Positions 1 through 6,912 of a DNA stretch of 64,000 nt are shown in pieces. This DNA is from HXMU1428-3 sp965215715. GTDB lineage: Bacteria > Pseudomonadota > Alphaproteobacteria > Rhizobiales > HXMU1428-3. The notes beneath the pieces are model-generated. The model worked only from the letters and a program-made list of their open reading frames with translations. It searched no databases and had not been told where the DNA came from. The stretch is taken from positions 1-64,000 of the forward strand of contig OZ244129.1 of the NCBI GenBank assembly GCA_965215715.1. Direction: 5' to 3'. The first letter of the stretch is position 1. Each line of letters begins with the position of its first letter. The position numbers and the translations under genes were made by a program.

Positions 1-632
1 CTGTCGATAAATTTTATAAAGTTTCCCGGGCTCTTGCAGCTGGCTCTCCAGAAGAGATTTATTTAAGTGTGATTTCGTCGACCTCTTGTGGGAGACAAAT
101 TGTTATTAATGGGCATGAGCCAGATATTTTATTAAACCAAAGCGAGGTTTGGCCAGATTCTGGAGAGCTTGAGCAGCAGATTATGTATATGGATGCCATG
201 ACTTATTTGCCCGATGACATTTTAACAAAGGTTGACCGGGCGGCTATGGCTGTTTCGCTTGAAACGCGAGTGCCGTTTCTTGATCCGCGTATTGTGGAAT
301 TTTCTTGGTCTTTGCCTCTTGATATGAAAATTAGAAATGGAACAGGTAAATGGATTTTGCGCGAAGTTTTAAAACAATATGTTCCGGATCATTTGTTTGA
401 GCGTCCAAAAATGGGGTTCGCGGTGCCAATAGAAAACTGGTTGCGAGGCCCTTTGAAAGAGTGGGCTGAAGATTTATTAGATAAAAACCGTTTGCAGAGT
501 GATGGCTTTTTTCATCATGAAATAATTTTAGAGCGATGGTCTGAACACTTGTCTGGCAAGAGAAATTGGACACAATTTTTATGGCATATTTTGATGTTTC
601 AGGCATGGTTAGATGCAGAAAAGACTTTGTAA
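1..632 (+). CDS. asparagine synthase (glutamine-hydrolysing)-like protein, C-terminal part
   Basis: The reading frame is open from base 3 at the window edge to the stop at 632, so only the C-terminal ~209 residues are visible. They match the synthetase domain of AsnB-type enzymes, which adenylate a carboxylate and amidate it with ammonia released from glutamine. Visible family features are the block YLPDDILTKVDRAAMA, then SLETRVPFLDPR, and later RPKMGFAVPIENWLRG. The N-terminal glutaminase domain and the ATP pyrophosphatase loop lie upstream of the window. The next gene, a glycosyltransferase, overlaps or abuts the stop codon. That suggests a surface-polysaccharide locus, where AsnB paralogues often modify sugars or peptides, rather than housekeeping asparagine synthesis. 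The family is clear; the substrate is not. Confidence 0.88.
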   Translation, partial: VDKFYKVSRALAAGSPEEIYLSVISSTSCGRQIVINGHEPDILLNQSEVWPDSGELEQQIMYMDAMTYLPDDILTKVDRAAMAVSLETRVPFLDPRIVEFSWSLPLDMKIRNGTGKWILREVLKQYVPDHLFERPKMGFAVPIENWLRGPLKEWAEDLLDKNRLQSDGFFHHEIILERWSEHLSGKRNWTQFLWHILMFQAWLDAEKTL

Positions 633-1812
633 CTTAAAGATGACGCCAACAATTCCTCCTCATAGATTATTATTTATCGTGAATGTTGATTGGTTTTTCC
701 TTTCTCATCGCTTGCCCATTGCCCTTGAAGCTAAGCGACAAGGGTTTGATGTGCATGTTGCAACCGCCTTTACTGATAAAAAAGATGAATTAAAAGAGTA
801 TGGTTTTACTCTGCATCAAATGCCAGCTGATAGAGGCAAAACGGGCGTGGGCTCTTTATTTTCTTCTTTGTGGTTTTTGTTTCGTCTTATTCAAACGGTT
901 CAACCTGATCTTGTTCATTTGGTGACGATTAAGCCTGTTTTGCTGGGGGGGCTTGCGGCCCGTCTTTTGCGCGTTCCTGGTGTGGTCGCTGCTATCTCCG
1001 GGTTGGGGGCTGTTTTTTTGGCTGAAGGGTTTTGGGGAAAAGTGCGCCGTTTTTTTGTGAAGCAGATTTATGGCCTGGCCCTTAAACAAAACAGATTAAA
1101 AGTTATCTTTCAAAATCGAGATGATGAAAAGATGATATCATCCCTTGTGTCTCTCAATGCAAAAGAAAGTTGTCTTATCAAGGGGGGATCAGGGGTTGAT
1201 CTGTCTGTTTATCAGTCCCAGCCTTTGCCGGAGGGGCGCTCTATTGTTATGTTTGCTGCCCGTTTATTGAAAGATAAAGGGCTTAAAGAGTTTATTGAAG
1301 CTGTTGCGTTGTTGAATGAGCGTGAACGGTTAGGATCGCTTGAACCGCGTTTTGTCTTGGTGGGGCAGATTGATCTTGAAAACCCGGCTTCTTTTACCCA
1401 AGCAGAGATTGAACAGATTGAAAGGGACGGCCAGATTGAAGTTTGGGGCTATCAATCCGATATGCAAAATGTTTTGTCTCAGGCTCATATTGTTGTTCTT
1501 CCTTCTTATCGGGAAGGGTTTCCTAAGGTGTTGATTGAAGCAGCGGCTTGTGGGCGTGCCGTTATCACGACCGATGTGCCAGGTTGTAGAGATGCTGTTC
1601 TTGATGGAGAGACAGGGGTCTTGGTTGGCGTGAAAAGTTCTGTTGCCTTGGCTGAGGGGATCGAGCGTCTTTTGTTATCTCCAGACTTGGTCAAGACAAT
1701 GGGAGAGCAGGGGAGACAATTGGCTGTGTCTTTGTTCGATATTAAGCAAGTTGTCGCCCAGCATATGCAGATTTATGAAGACCTTTTGGCACAGATAAAG
1801 TCCTCTGATTAG
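613..1812 (+). CDS. family 4/1-type glycosyltransferase (GT-B fold)
   Basis: The protein is 399 aa. The N-terminus (FIVNVDWFFLSHRLPIA) is typical of CapM/PglA-like transferases that add a sugar to a lipid-linked or growing glycan at the inner membrane. The C-terminal half carries the nucleotide-sugar site: MFAARLLKDKGL near residue 215, and the E-x7-E region PSYREGFPKVLIEAAACG near residue 300. The first ATG (613) overlaps the upstream asparagine-synthase gene by 20 bases. An in-frame ATG at 640 falls just after that stop and is an equally reasonable start; neither has a strong ribosome-binding site. The overlap and shared strand imply one operon. Donor and acceptor sugars cannot be inferred. 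A terminator follows at 1862. Confidence 0.88.
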   Translation: MQKRLCNLKMTPTIPPHRLLFIVNVDWFFLSHRLPIALEAKRQGFDVHVATAFTDKKDELKEYGFTLHQMPADRGKTGVGSLFSSLWFLFRLIQTVQPDLVHLVTIKPVLLGGLAARLLRVPGVVAAISGLGAVFLAEGFWGKVRRFFVKQIYGLALKQNRLKVIFQNRDDEKMISSLVSLNAKESCLIKGGSGVDLSVYQSQPLPEGRSIVMFAARLLKDKGLKEFIEAVALLNERERLGSLEPRFVLVGQIDLENPASFTQAEIEQIERDGQIEVWGYQSDMQNVLSQAHIVVLPSYREGFPKVLIEAAACGRAVITTDVPGCRDAVLDGETGVLVGVKSSVALAEGIERLLLSPDLVKTMGEQGRQLAVSLFDIKQVVAQHMQIYEDLLAQIKSSD

Positions 1813-1852
1813 AGGCCGGCTAATCTGATTGGCCAATAAAACTGGGATGCCT

Positions 1853-1974
1853 TGTCGAATGAAGTCCGAACGGATTTTTTTGTTTGGAAGTGACCACATC
1901 TGCGAATGTGGTGCACCTTATCGAACAGAGTTCGAACGGATTCTTTGTTGAGGGAGCGACCACTCCTAAGGGAG

Positions 1975-1983
<9 letters not shown>
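1853..1983. repeat. 65-bp tandem duplication reaching into the tRNA-Arg 3' end
   Basis: Two 65-base units, 1853-1917 and 1919-1983, align without gaps at roughly 70 percent identity. Each has a TC(C/T)GAACGGATT core, then a hairpin, then TGGYGCACC. In the second unit that last segment is the 3' end of tRNA-Arg read on the other strand, so the first unit carries a copy of the tRNA acceptor end. The hairpin arms differ between units (ACCACAT/ATGTGGT against CCACTCC/GGAGTGG) yet pairing is kept, which hints at selection on RNA or DNA structure. Confidence 0.7.
1862..1881 (+). terminator. intrinsic terminator after the glycosyltransferase
   Basis: A short stem (AAGTCC / GGATTT with G-U pairing and a GAAC loop) runs directly into seven T residues on the + strand, 50 bases after the glycosyltransferase stop. 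It also lies inside the first unit of the 65-bp tandem repeat, so its terminator role may be incidental. Confidence 0.5.
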
Positions 1984-2051
<68 letters not shown>

Positions 2052-2280
2052 TTTTTTGGCAGGCTTTGGCCCGTGGAAGCTAATATTTCATCCTCGAGCC
2101 GATTTTTTCGCACTCTAACTGAACTTGCTTTGTCTCGCAATGGCTTTTGTTAGCAACTTCTTCTTATTGGATGAATAAAAAATGAATGATCTCCTCAAAA
2201 AATATTCAGCCTTGATTTTATAGGCTGGGGTTCAATCGGCGGGGTGCTTTGATTGTTTTATTATTTTATGGAGATGACTT

Positions 2281-2604
2281 ATGTTGACTTTAAGAAAATA
2301 TGTTTTAACAGGCGCTTTATTCCTAGCTGGTTTGTTTGTTGTTGCCAGTTTGCCCCAAACCGCCCAAGCTGCTGGTTATAAAGTTTTTCGCAATGCCGAT
2401 GTGGTTCATGTGGCTTATTGGGACCGCTTGAATATGCGCCGCTGGCCAGCCAGACATTCACGGGTTGTTTGGTCCATTCCAAGCCATGCACGCAACGTTT
2501 GGGTAAAACGGTGTAAAATCAAGCGTTATGGCTCTGACTGGTGTAAAGTTATGTGGCGTGGCCGTGTGGGCTGGGTCAATAGCCGTTATTTAGACATTCG
2601 ATAA
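2281..2604 (+). CDS. exported bacterial SH3-domain protein
   Basis: The product is 107 aa. A clear Sec signal peptide occupies about residues 1-31 (basic start, hydrophobic core, cleavage after AQA). It is followed by one SH3b-like domain containing LNMRRWPARHSRVVWSIP and later VMWRGRVGWVNSRYL, the usual SH3_3 pattern. Such small periplasmic SH3 proteins are thought to bind peptidoglycan or protein peptides. The mature protein is strongly basic and rich in Arg and Trp. A GGAG ribosome-binding site lies 9 bases before the ATG. It stands alone between the tRNA and the NDH-2 gene and has its own terminator. Confidence 0.85.
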   Translation: MLTLRKYVLTGALFLAGLFVVASLPQTAQAAGYKVFRNADVVHVAYWDRLNMRRWPARHSRVVWSIPSHARNVWVKRCKIKRYGSDWCKVMWRGRVGWVNSRYLDIR

Positions 2605-2634
2605 TTCTTAGGTTCTTTTTCGGACCCGTTATAG

Positions 2635-2668
2635 TGCCAGCTCCTAGGGGCTGGCATTTATCGTTTTT
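2635..2668 (+). terminator. terminator after the SH3 protein gene
   Basis: A perfect 7-bp stem TGCCAGC/GCTGGCA with an 8-base loop is followed by a T-rich stretch (ATTTATCGTTTTT). It lies 30 bases past the stop codon of the SH3 gene. Confidence 0.75.
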
Positions 2669-2784
2669 GCATCTAATTTGGTTCTTAAGTGTTAAGGGAT
2701 GGTATATAGACACGGGTTTAGCCATTGATTAGAGTGCGTTCATCTTAAATCGAATAAAAAGCTGCTAGAGGGGGCTTTTCATCT

Positions 2785-4419
2785 ATGGCTAAGGCAAAAG
2801 TTGTGATTGTTGGCGGTGGGTTTGCTGGTGTGTTTGCTGCCAAAGAATTGCGCCGAAAAATCGGGGATGAGGCTGATATTGAGTTGATTAACAAAGACAA
2901 TTATTTTGTTTTTCAGCCTCTTTTACCAGAAGTGGCCGGGGGCGGGATTAATTCGTCTGATGCGATCACGTCTTTGCGCTTATTGCTTAAAAAAGTGCAA
3001 GTGCGGTTGGCTGAGGTGATCAAGATTGACTTTGAAAATAAGGTCTTGACCGTTTTGCAAGGCACACGGCGCATGCCGGTTGAGGTGACTTATGATCACC
3101 TGGTTTTGGCGATGGGGCAAAGTGCGGATTTGTCTCGTTTTCCCGGCCTTACTGAGCATGCCTTGACCATGAAATATATGGGAGATGCTTTTACGCTGCG
3201 CAACCATGTTATTCGTTGCCTTGAGCATGCCGATGTGGCGCAAGTGCCTGAGATTAAGCAGCGTTTGCTGACCTTTTTGGTTGTGGGCGGTGGTTTTTCT
3301 GGCGTGGAAACGGTGGGTGAAGTTAAGCACCTGATTGATAAATCCTTGCGTTATTTTCCCAATATCTCGCCTGATGAAGTGCAAGTGAAACTGATAGAAT
3401 TTGCTGACCGGATTTTGTTGGAATTGCCTGAAACGCTGGGCGTTTATGCGCAACAGCAATTAGAGAAAAATGGCATTGAGGTGATGACCGGTGTGGGGGT
3501 GAACTCTGCCACGGGTACCAGTGCTGAACTTTCCACCGGGCAGATCATCCCAACGAAGACATTGGTGGCAACCATTGGGACGGGGCCGAATAAGCTGGTA
3601 GAGCGGCTTGGGCTTGAGATGCAATGGGGCAAGATTAAAGTTGACCGCTGCATGCGGGTACCGGGCAAGGAAAATGTGTGGGCGCTGGGAGATGCGGCAT
3701 TGATCCCGATGAATGATGAGCCGAGCGAGCGCCATGACTTTGCCCCACCAACCGCTCAATTTGCGGTGCGAGAGGGCAAGCAATTGGGGGCCAATCTTCG
3801 CCGGGTGTTAAATGGCTGGGAGTTAAAAGAATTTGCTTATGTGAGCCAAGGGGCGCTGGCTTCGCTAGGAGCGTCAAAGGCTGTGGCTGAGGTGAACGGG
3901 ATTAAGCTTAAAGGGGTGTTTGCCTGGTTGTTGTGGCGCTCTTTTTATCTTTCCTTCTTGCCTGGGTTTGTGACCAAGGTGCGGGTGTTGTTAAACTGGA
4001 TTTTACATTCCTTTGTGCCGCGCAATATTTCGTTAATTGAAGCGCCAACAAAACCGGCGACTAAGTATTTGCATTTTCGCAAAGGCGACAATGTGTTTGA
4101 CCGGGGCATGATTGCTGATGGATTTTATACGGTGATGGAAGGGGGCTTTGAGCTGGTTTATGAAGACCCTGAGACCGGTGAGCGGGTGCATCGAACTTAT
4201 GGGCCGGGTGAGCATTTTGGTGAGCGGATCATTCTGGGCAGGGCACGGCGGACAGGCCGGGTGCGGGCAACGGACAATTCCGTTTGCTTGTGGATTGCAC
4301 GTGATGACTTTAAGCGGTTTGCGAAAGGTTTTCCGATGTTGGACCAGTATTTTAAAGATTATATTGCTGAGAAATTTGGGGCTGACGCATTGGCGGAAGA
4401 GGATGAGGGTAGCCATTAG
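2785..4419 (+). CDS. type II NADH dehydrogenase fused to a cyclic-nucleotide-binding domain
   Basis: The protein is 544 aa, about 110 longer than ordinary NDH-2. Residues 1-400 form the flavoprotein that passes electrons from NADH to quinone without pumping protons. The FAD-binding motif is VIVGGGFAGVFAAKEL near residue 5. The NADH-binding motif is VVGGGFSGVETVGEV near 167. ALGDAALIP near 300 contacts the flavin. A hydrophobic C-terminal segment (AWLLWRSFYLSFLPGF, near 380-395) fits the family's membrane anchor. Residues about 428-535 are a CAP-like cNMP-binding domain with a phosphate-binding cassette including FGERIILGRARRTGRVRA. The fusion suggests NADH oxidation gated by a nucleotide or other small ligand, which is inference. 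It appears monocistronic. Confidence 0.9.
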   Translation: MAKAKVVIVGGGFAGVFAAKELRRKIGDEADIELINKDNYFVFQPLLPEVAGGGINSSDAITSLRLLLKKVQVRLAEVIKIDFENKVLTVLQGTRRMPVEVTYDHLVLAMGQSADLSRFPGLTEHALTMKYMGDAFTLRNHVIRCLEHADVAQVPEIKQRLLTFLVVGGGFSGVETVGEVKHLIDKSLRYFPNISPDEVQVKLIEFADRILLELPETLGVYAQQQLEKNGIEVMTGVGVNSATGTSAELSTGQIIPTKTLVATIGTGPNKLVERLGLEMQWGKIKVDRCMRVPGKENVWALGDAALIPMNDEPSERHDFAPPTAQFAVREGKQLGANLRRVLNGWELKEFAYVSQGALASLGASKAVAEVNGIKLKGVFAWLLWRSFYLSFLPGFVTKVRVLLNWILHSFVPRNISLIEAPTKPATKYLHFRKGDNVFDRGMIADGFYTVMEGGFELVYEDPETGERVHRTYGPGEHFGERIILGRARRTGRVRATDNSVCLWIARDDFKRFAKGFPMLDQYFKDYIAEKFGADALAEEDEGSH

Positions 4420-4439
4420 GTCATTAGATCCGGACCGCT

Positions 4440-4460
4440 TCTCGCCATGGAAGTTAAGGA
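4440..4460. repeat. partial copy of the end of the 127-bp inverted-repeat element
   Basis: Bases 4440-4460 match one terminus of the palindromic element at 16248-16374 (TCTC-x-CCATGGAAGTTAAGG, one mismatch). Only this end is present, between the NDH-2 and GNAT genes. It may be a remnant of an element excision or a chance match extended by drift. Confidence 0.4.
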
Positions 4461-4499
4461 GCTTTTTGGTACTGTGTTTATAAGTTGGGGGTTTTTTAA

Positions 4500-5069
4500 A
4501 TGCTGCCACCTCATGAAAGGCCTTCTGCTTTATCTGAAGCTGTCGCTCTTGCAGAGCGGCTTTCCAGTTTTATTCCCACATTGGAAACTGAGCGATTGGT
4601 GCTTCGCGCACCGAGGATTTCTGATTTTTCCCTTTATGCAGATGTTGCTTTGTCACCCTATGGGCGCTTTTGGGTTGAGGGGGCAGAGCGGGAGACGGTT
4701 TGGTATGATTTTGTGAATATGATGGCATGTTGGCTGTTGCGTGGCCATGGGCTGTGGGCGGTTGAATGGGGGCAAGAATGTGAATTGATTGGTTTTGTGC
4801 TCATCGGCTTTGAGCCGGGGGACCATGAACCAGAGCTTGGCTATATGGTGGCTGAACAGCACCAAGGGTTTGGCTATGCAAGGGAAGCCGCGCTCAAAGT
4901 GATGCAGTTTGCGTTTGAGGAATTGGGATTTTCCACACTTGTCAGCACGGTTGACCCTGACAATATCGCTTCTCTCAAACTGGCGGAACGGCTAGGCGGG
5001 GTGCGTGATCGGGCAGCAGAGCAAGCCCATGATAATCAGGTTTTGGTGTACCGGTATTCACCTGTCTAG
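4500..5069 (+). CDS. GNAT-family N-acetyltransferase (RimJ/RimL-like)
   Basis: The product is 189 aa, a single acetyl-CoA-dependent transferase domain. The N-terminal ETERLVLRAPRISDF is the usual opening strand-helix of the RimJ/RimL group. LGYMVAEQHQGFGYAREA near residue 115 carries the Q/RxxGxG/A-type acetyl-CoA loop. VDPDNIASLKLAERLGG near 160 is the conserved C-terminal helix. These proteins acetylate protein N-termini, amino acids or drugs, and the substrate here is unknown. The gene lies 80 bases after the NDH-2 gene on the same strand and converges with a tetR gene. The ATG at 4500 has only a weak upstream purine run. Confidence 0.85.
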   Translation: MLPPHERPSALSEAVALAERLSSFIPTLETERLVLRAPRISDFSLYADVALSPYGRFWVEGAERETVWYDFVNMMACWLLRGHGLWAVEWGQECELIGFVLIGFEPGDHEPELGYMVAEQHQGFGYAREAALKVMQFAFEELGFSTLVSTVDPDNIASLKLAERLGGVRDRAAEQAHDNQVLVYRYSPV

Positions 5070-5110
5070 ACTTGACCATGATTTTGGTTAAACTCTCATA
5101 GGTGGTTTGT

Positions 5111-5728
5111 TTATCCTTTGCAATCGTTGGATATGGAAGAAAGACAAGCGTCAACAGCGGTAAGCAACGTTTCAATTGCAATGCCAGACCGGGCCATGAC
5201 ACGTAATCCTGAATACACTGATAGTGCTAGAGATGCTTTTGCCGTTACTTGGCCTTCATCAACTTTGGTATCTTGAAGTTCTGATATGGTTTTTATCAGC
5301 GCGCCTTGCATTTTGGCGTAACCCCGGCGGACAAGCTTGGCTGTTTCTTCATCAAGAGATGATCGATCGGCTGATGCATTGCAAAGAAAACATCCCCTTC
5401 GGTCTCCATTGTCTTGGATGGCAGTTATGGGAGAGATTAAAAAGGCATGTAATCGATCGTGAGCGGGTGTGCTTTTATGGGTTAGGGCTTGGGCGGCTGC
5501 ATTCACGAAGTTCGATTCATAATGTGCAAGGGCTTTTAGGTACATGGACTGTTTGTTGCCAAATGTGGCGTAGAGACTTGCTTTTCCTAGGCCGGTGACC
5601 TTGAGTATATCGCTCAGACCTGTTCCTTCATATCCTTTTTCCCAAAAGAGCTGCATCATTTGTGAGAGGATTTCTGATTTGTCGAATTCTCTGGGTCTTC
5701 CGGGATAGGCCGTTGTTTTTTTTGACAT
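5111..5728 (-). CDS. TetR-family repressor, divergent from an RclC/YkgB-like gene
   Basis: The protein is 205 aa. The N-terminal helix-turn-helix spans about residues 15-60 (ILKVTGLGKASLYATFGNKQSMY), typical of TetR proteins. The C-terminal ligand domain contains DRRGCFLCNASADRSSLDE, a cysteine-bearing segment found in the TetR subgroup that answers reactive or electrophilic compounds. An AGGA ribosome-binding site precedes the ATG. Two copies of a GACCGATTGGTC operator lie in the divergent intergenic region, one only 23 bases from this start. The gene therefore probably represses itself and the neighbouring membrane protein. The inducer is not evident. Confidence 0.88.
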   Translation of the reverse strand: MSKKTTAYPGRPREFDKSEILSQMMQLFWEKGYEGTGLSDILKVTGLGKASLYATFGNKQSMYLKALAHYESNFVNAAAQALTHKSTPAHDRLHAFLISPITAIQDNGDRRGCFLCNASADRSSLDEETAKLVRRGYAKMQGALIKTISELQDTKVDEGQVTAKASLALSVYSGLRVMARSGIAIETLLTAVDACLSSISNDCKG

Positions 5729-5750
5729 AATTTTCCTAAATTTAATTCTT

Positions 5751-5764
5751 GACCAATCGGTCTT
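5751..5764 (-). promoter_or_regulatory. TetR operator copy 1
   Basis: GACCAATCGGTCTT is the exact reverse complement of the copy at 5820-5833. Its core GACC-AATC-GGTC is an imperfect palindrome of the TetR-operator kind. It sits just upstream of the tetR start codon. Confidence 0.72.
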
Positions 5765-5819
5765 TAATATGTATGTTTAACTCTAACAGCGGCAAAGCTG
5801 CTTTCTTTTTACCCTATTT

Positions 5820-5833
5820 AAGACCGATTGGTC
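5820..5833 (+). promoter_or_regulatory. TetR operator copy 2
   Basis: AAGACCGATTGGTC is an exact inverted copy of the operator at 5751-5764. It lies 20 bases before the start of the DUF417 gene, close to its ribosome-binding site, where bound repressor would block transcription. Confidence 0.72.
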
Positions 5834-5853
5834 AATTATTTTGGAGAAATAAA

Positions 5854-6366
5854 ATGTCTACTGCAAATTATCATTCCTCATCTTCCTCTGTTGCTCTTGG
5901 ATCTAGGCCATATGTTCTTGGTCAGAGCATTACCAACATTGGCACGCATGCTATTCGATTTAGTATAGTTGTGGTTCTGGGTTGGATCGGCGCCATGAAA
6001 TTTACGGCCTATGAGGCAGGCGCGATTGAAGGCCTTGTTAAATCCAGCCCCTTGGTTAGCTGGTTATACGATGTTCTGAGCCTTCAGGGCGCATCCAATC
6101 TTATAGGTTTTGTCGAAATTGTAACCGCCATCTTGCTTCTTGTTGGGATAAAGTTTCCCCGCGTGGCATTCATTGGTGCATTGGCTGCCGCTTCCACATT
6201 CTTGGTGACAACCACATTCCTTTTTTCAGCGCCTGGATGGGAAGCTAGTTTGGGTGGTTTTCCCTATCTATCGGTTGTACCTGGTCAGTTCCTCTTGAAG
6301 GATATTGTTTTGTTTGCCGGCTCTGTGTTTCTTGTTGGTGACGCTCTTAAAAGACTGGCTGACTAA
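5854..6366 (+). CDS. DUF417 / YkgB (RclC-like) inner-membrane protein
   Basis: Starting at the ATG at 5854, which has a TTGGAGAA ribosome-binding site, the product is 170 aa. The same frame is open further upstream but that part overlaps the operators and is unlikely to be coding. Four hydrophobic segments are visible. The first, around IVVVLGWIGAMKFTAYEAGAIEGLV, is the hallmark of the YkgB/RclC family (KFTxYEAxxIxxLVxxSPL). In E. coli RclC belongs to the reactive-chlorine resistance regulon. Here a TetR protein is divergent and a glutaredoxin gene follows 120 bases downstream, which fits a thiol/oxidant stress role by inference. Confidence 0.88.
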   Translation: MSTANYHSSSSSVALGSRPYVLGQSITNIGTHAIRFSIVVVLGWIGAMKFTAYEAGAIEGLVKSSPLVSWLYDVLSLQGASNLIGFVEIVTAILLLVGIKFPRVAFIGALAAASTFLVTTTFLFSAPGWEASLGGFPYLSVVPGQFLLKDIVLFAGSVFLVGDALKRLAD

Positions 6367-6485
6367 CCCCCCTTTGCGCTCCCTCATGTCCTCCGGTTTG
6401 GTTTCAGATCGGGGGACAATTCCATAACGAAGATTGTGGCAGCGTTTACAATATTTAATGACAGAAAAACGAACGGAGAATTATC

Positions 6486-6761
6486 ATGTTCCCATCCATC
6501 ACACTTTACACAATGGGCCATTGCCCCTACTGCAAAAAAGCCAAGGCGCTTCTGCGTGACAAGGGCATTACAGATTGGACTGAATATGATCTTGAGGTGG
6601 TCCTTGAAAAACGTGCAGAAATGATTGAGCGGTCTGGGGGGCGCACTACCGTTCCTCAGATATTTATCGATGGTTACCATGTTGGGGGCGCCAGTGATTT
6701 GTTTGCCCTTGATGCGGCTGGTGGGTTAGACCCGCGACTTGGCTTGCAAAAAGTGAGATGA
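6486..6761 (+). CDS. grxC: glutaredoxin 3-like
   Basis: The product is 91 aa, the normal length for a class I glutaredoxin. The dithiol active site CPYC lies at residues 13-16 in YTMGHCPYCKKAKALL. The cis-proline strand TVPQIFIDGYHVGG carries the glutathione-binding TVP motif. It reduces mixed disulfides with glutathione in the cytoplasm. A GGAG ribosome-binding site is present. The start codon lies 120 bases after the DUF417 gene, so read-through from the TetR-controlled promoter is possible, but a separate promoter is equally plausible. A strong bidirectional terminator follows. Confidence 0.93.
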   Translation: MFPSITLYTMGHCPYCKKAKALLRDKGITDWTEYDLEVVLEKRAEMIERSGGRTTVPQIFIDGYHVGGASDLFALDAAGGLDPRLGLQKVR

Positions 6762-6840
6762 CCGGTGATTTTGCGCTTGTCTTAACTTATGCCCACCGCG
6801 TTACATGAACCAGTGCTTGGGTGCCAGGTGGCTGGGGGCA

Positions 6841-6875
6841 AAAAAAGGGGGCCTGAAAATCAGGCCCCCTTTTTA
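6841..6875. terminator. bidirectional terminator between grxC and the PQQ dehydrogenase gene
   Basis: A perfect 9-bp stem GGGGGCCTG/CAGGCCCCC with a 5-base loop is flanked by a run of A on its left and a run of T on its right. It can end both the rightward glutaredoxin transcript and the leftward dehydrogenase transcript. Confidence 0.93.
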
Positions 6876-6912
6876 TATTTCTTAAAATCGTACGGGATCT
6901 ATGCCCGTTATA

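Noticed and set aside
5749..5853. N-terminal extension of the DUF417 protein from 5749
   Set aside because: It would run through both TetR operators and the promoter. The ATG at 5854 has a good ribosome-binding site.
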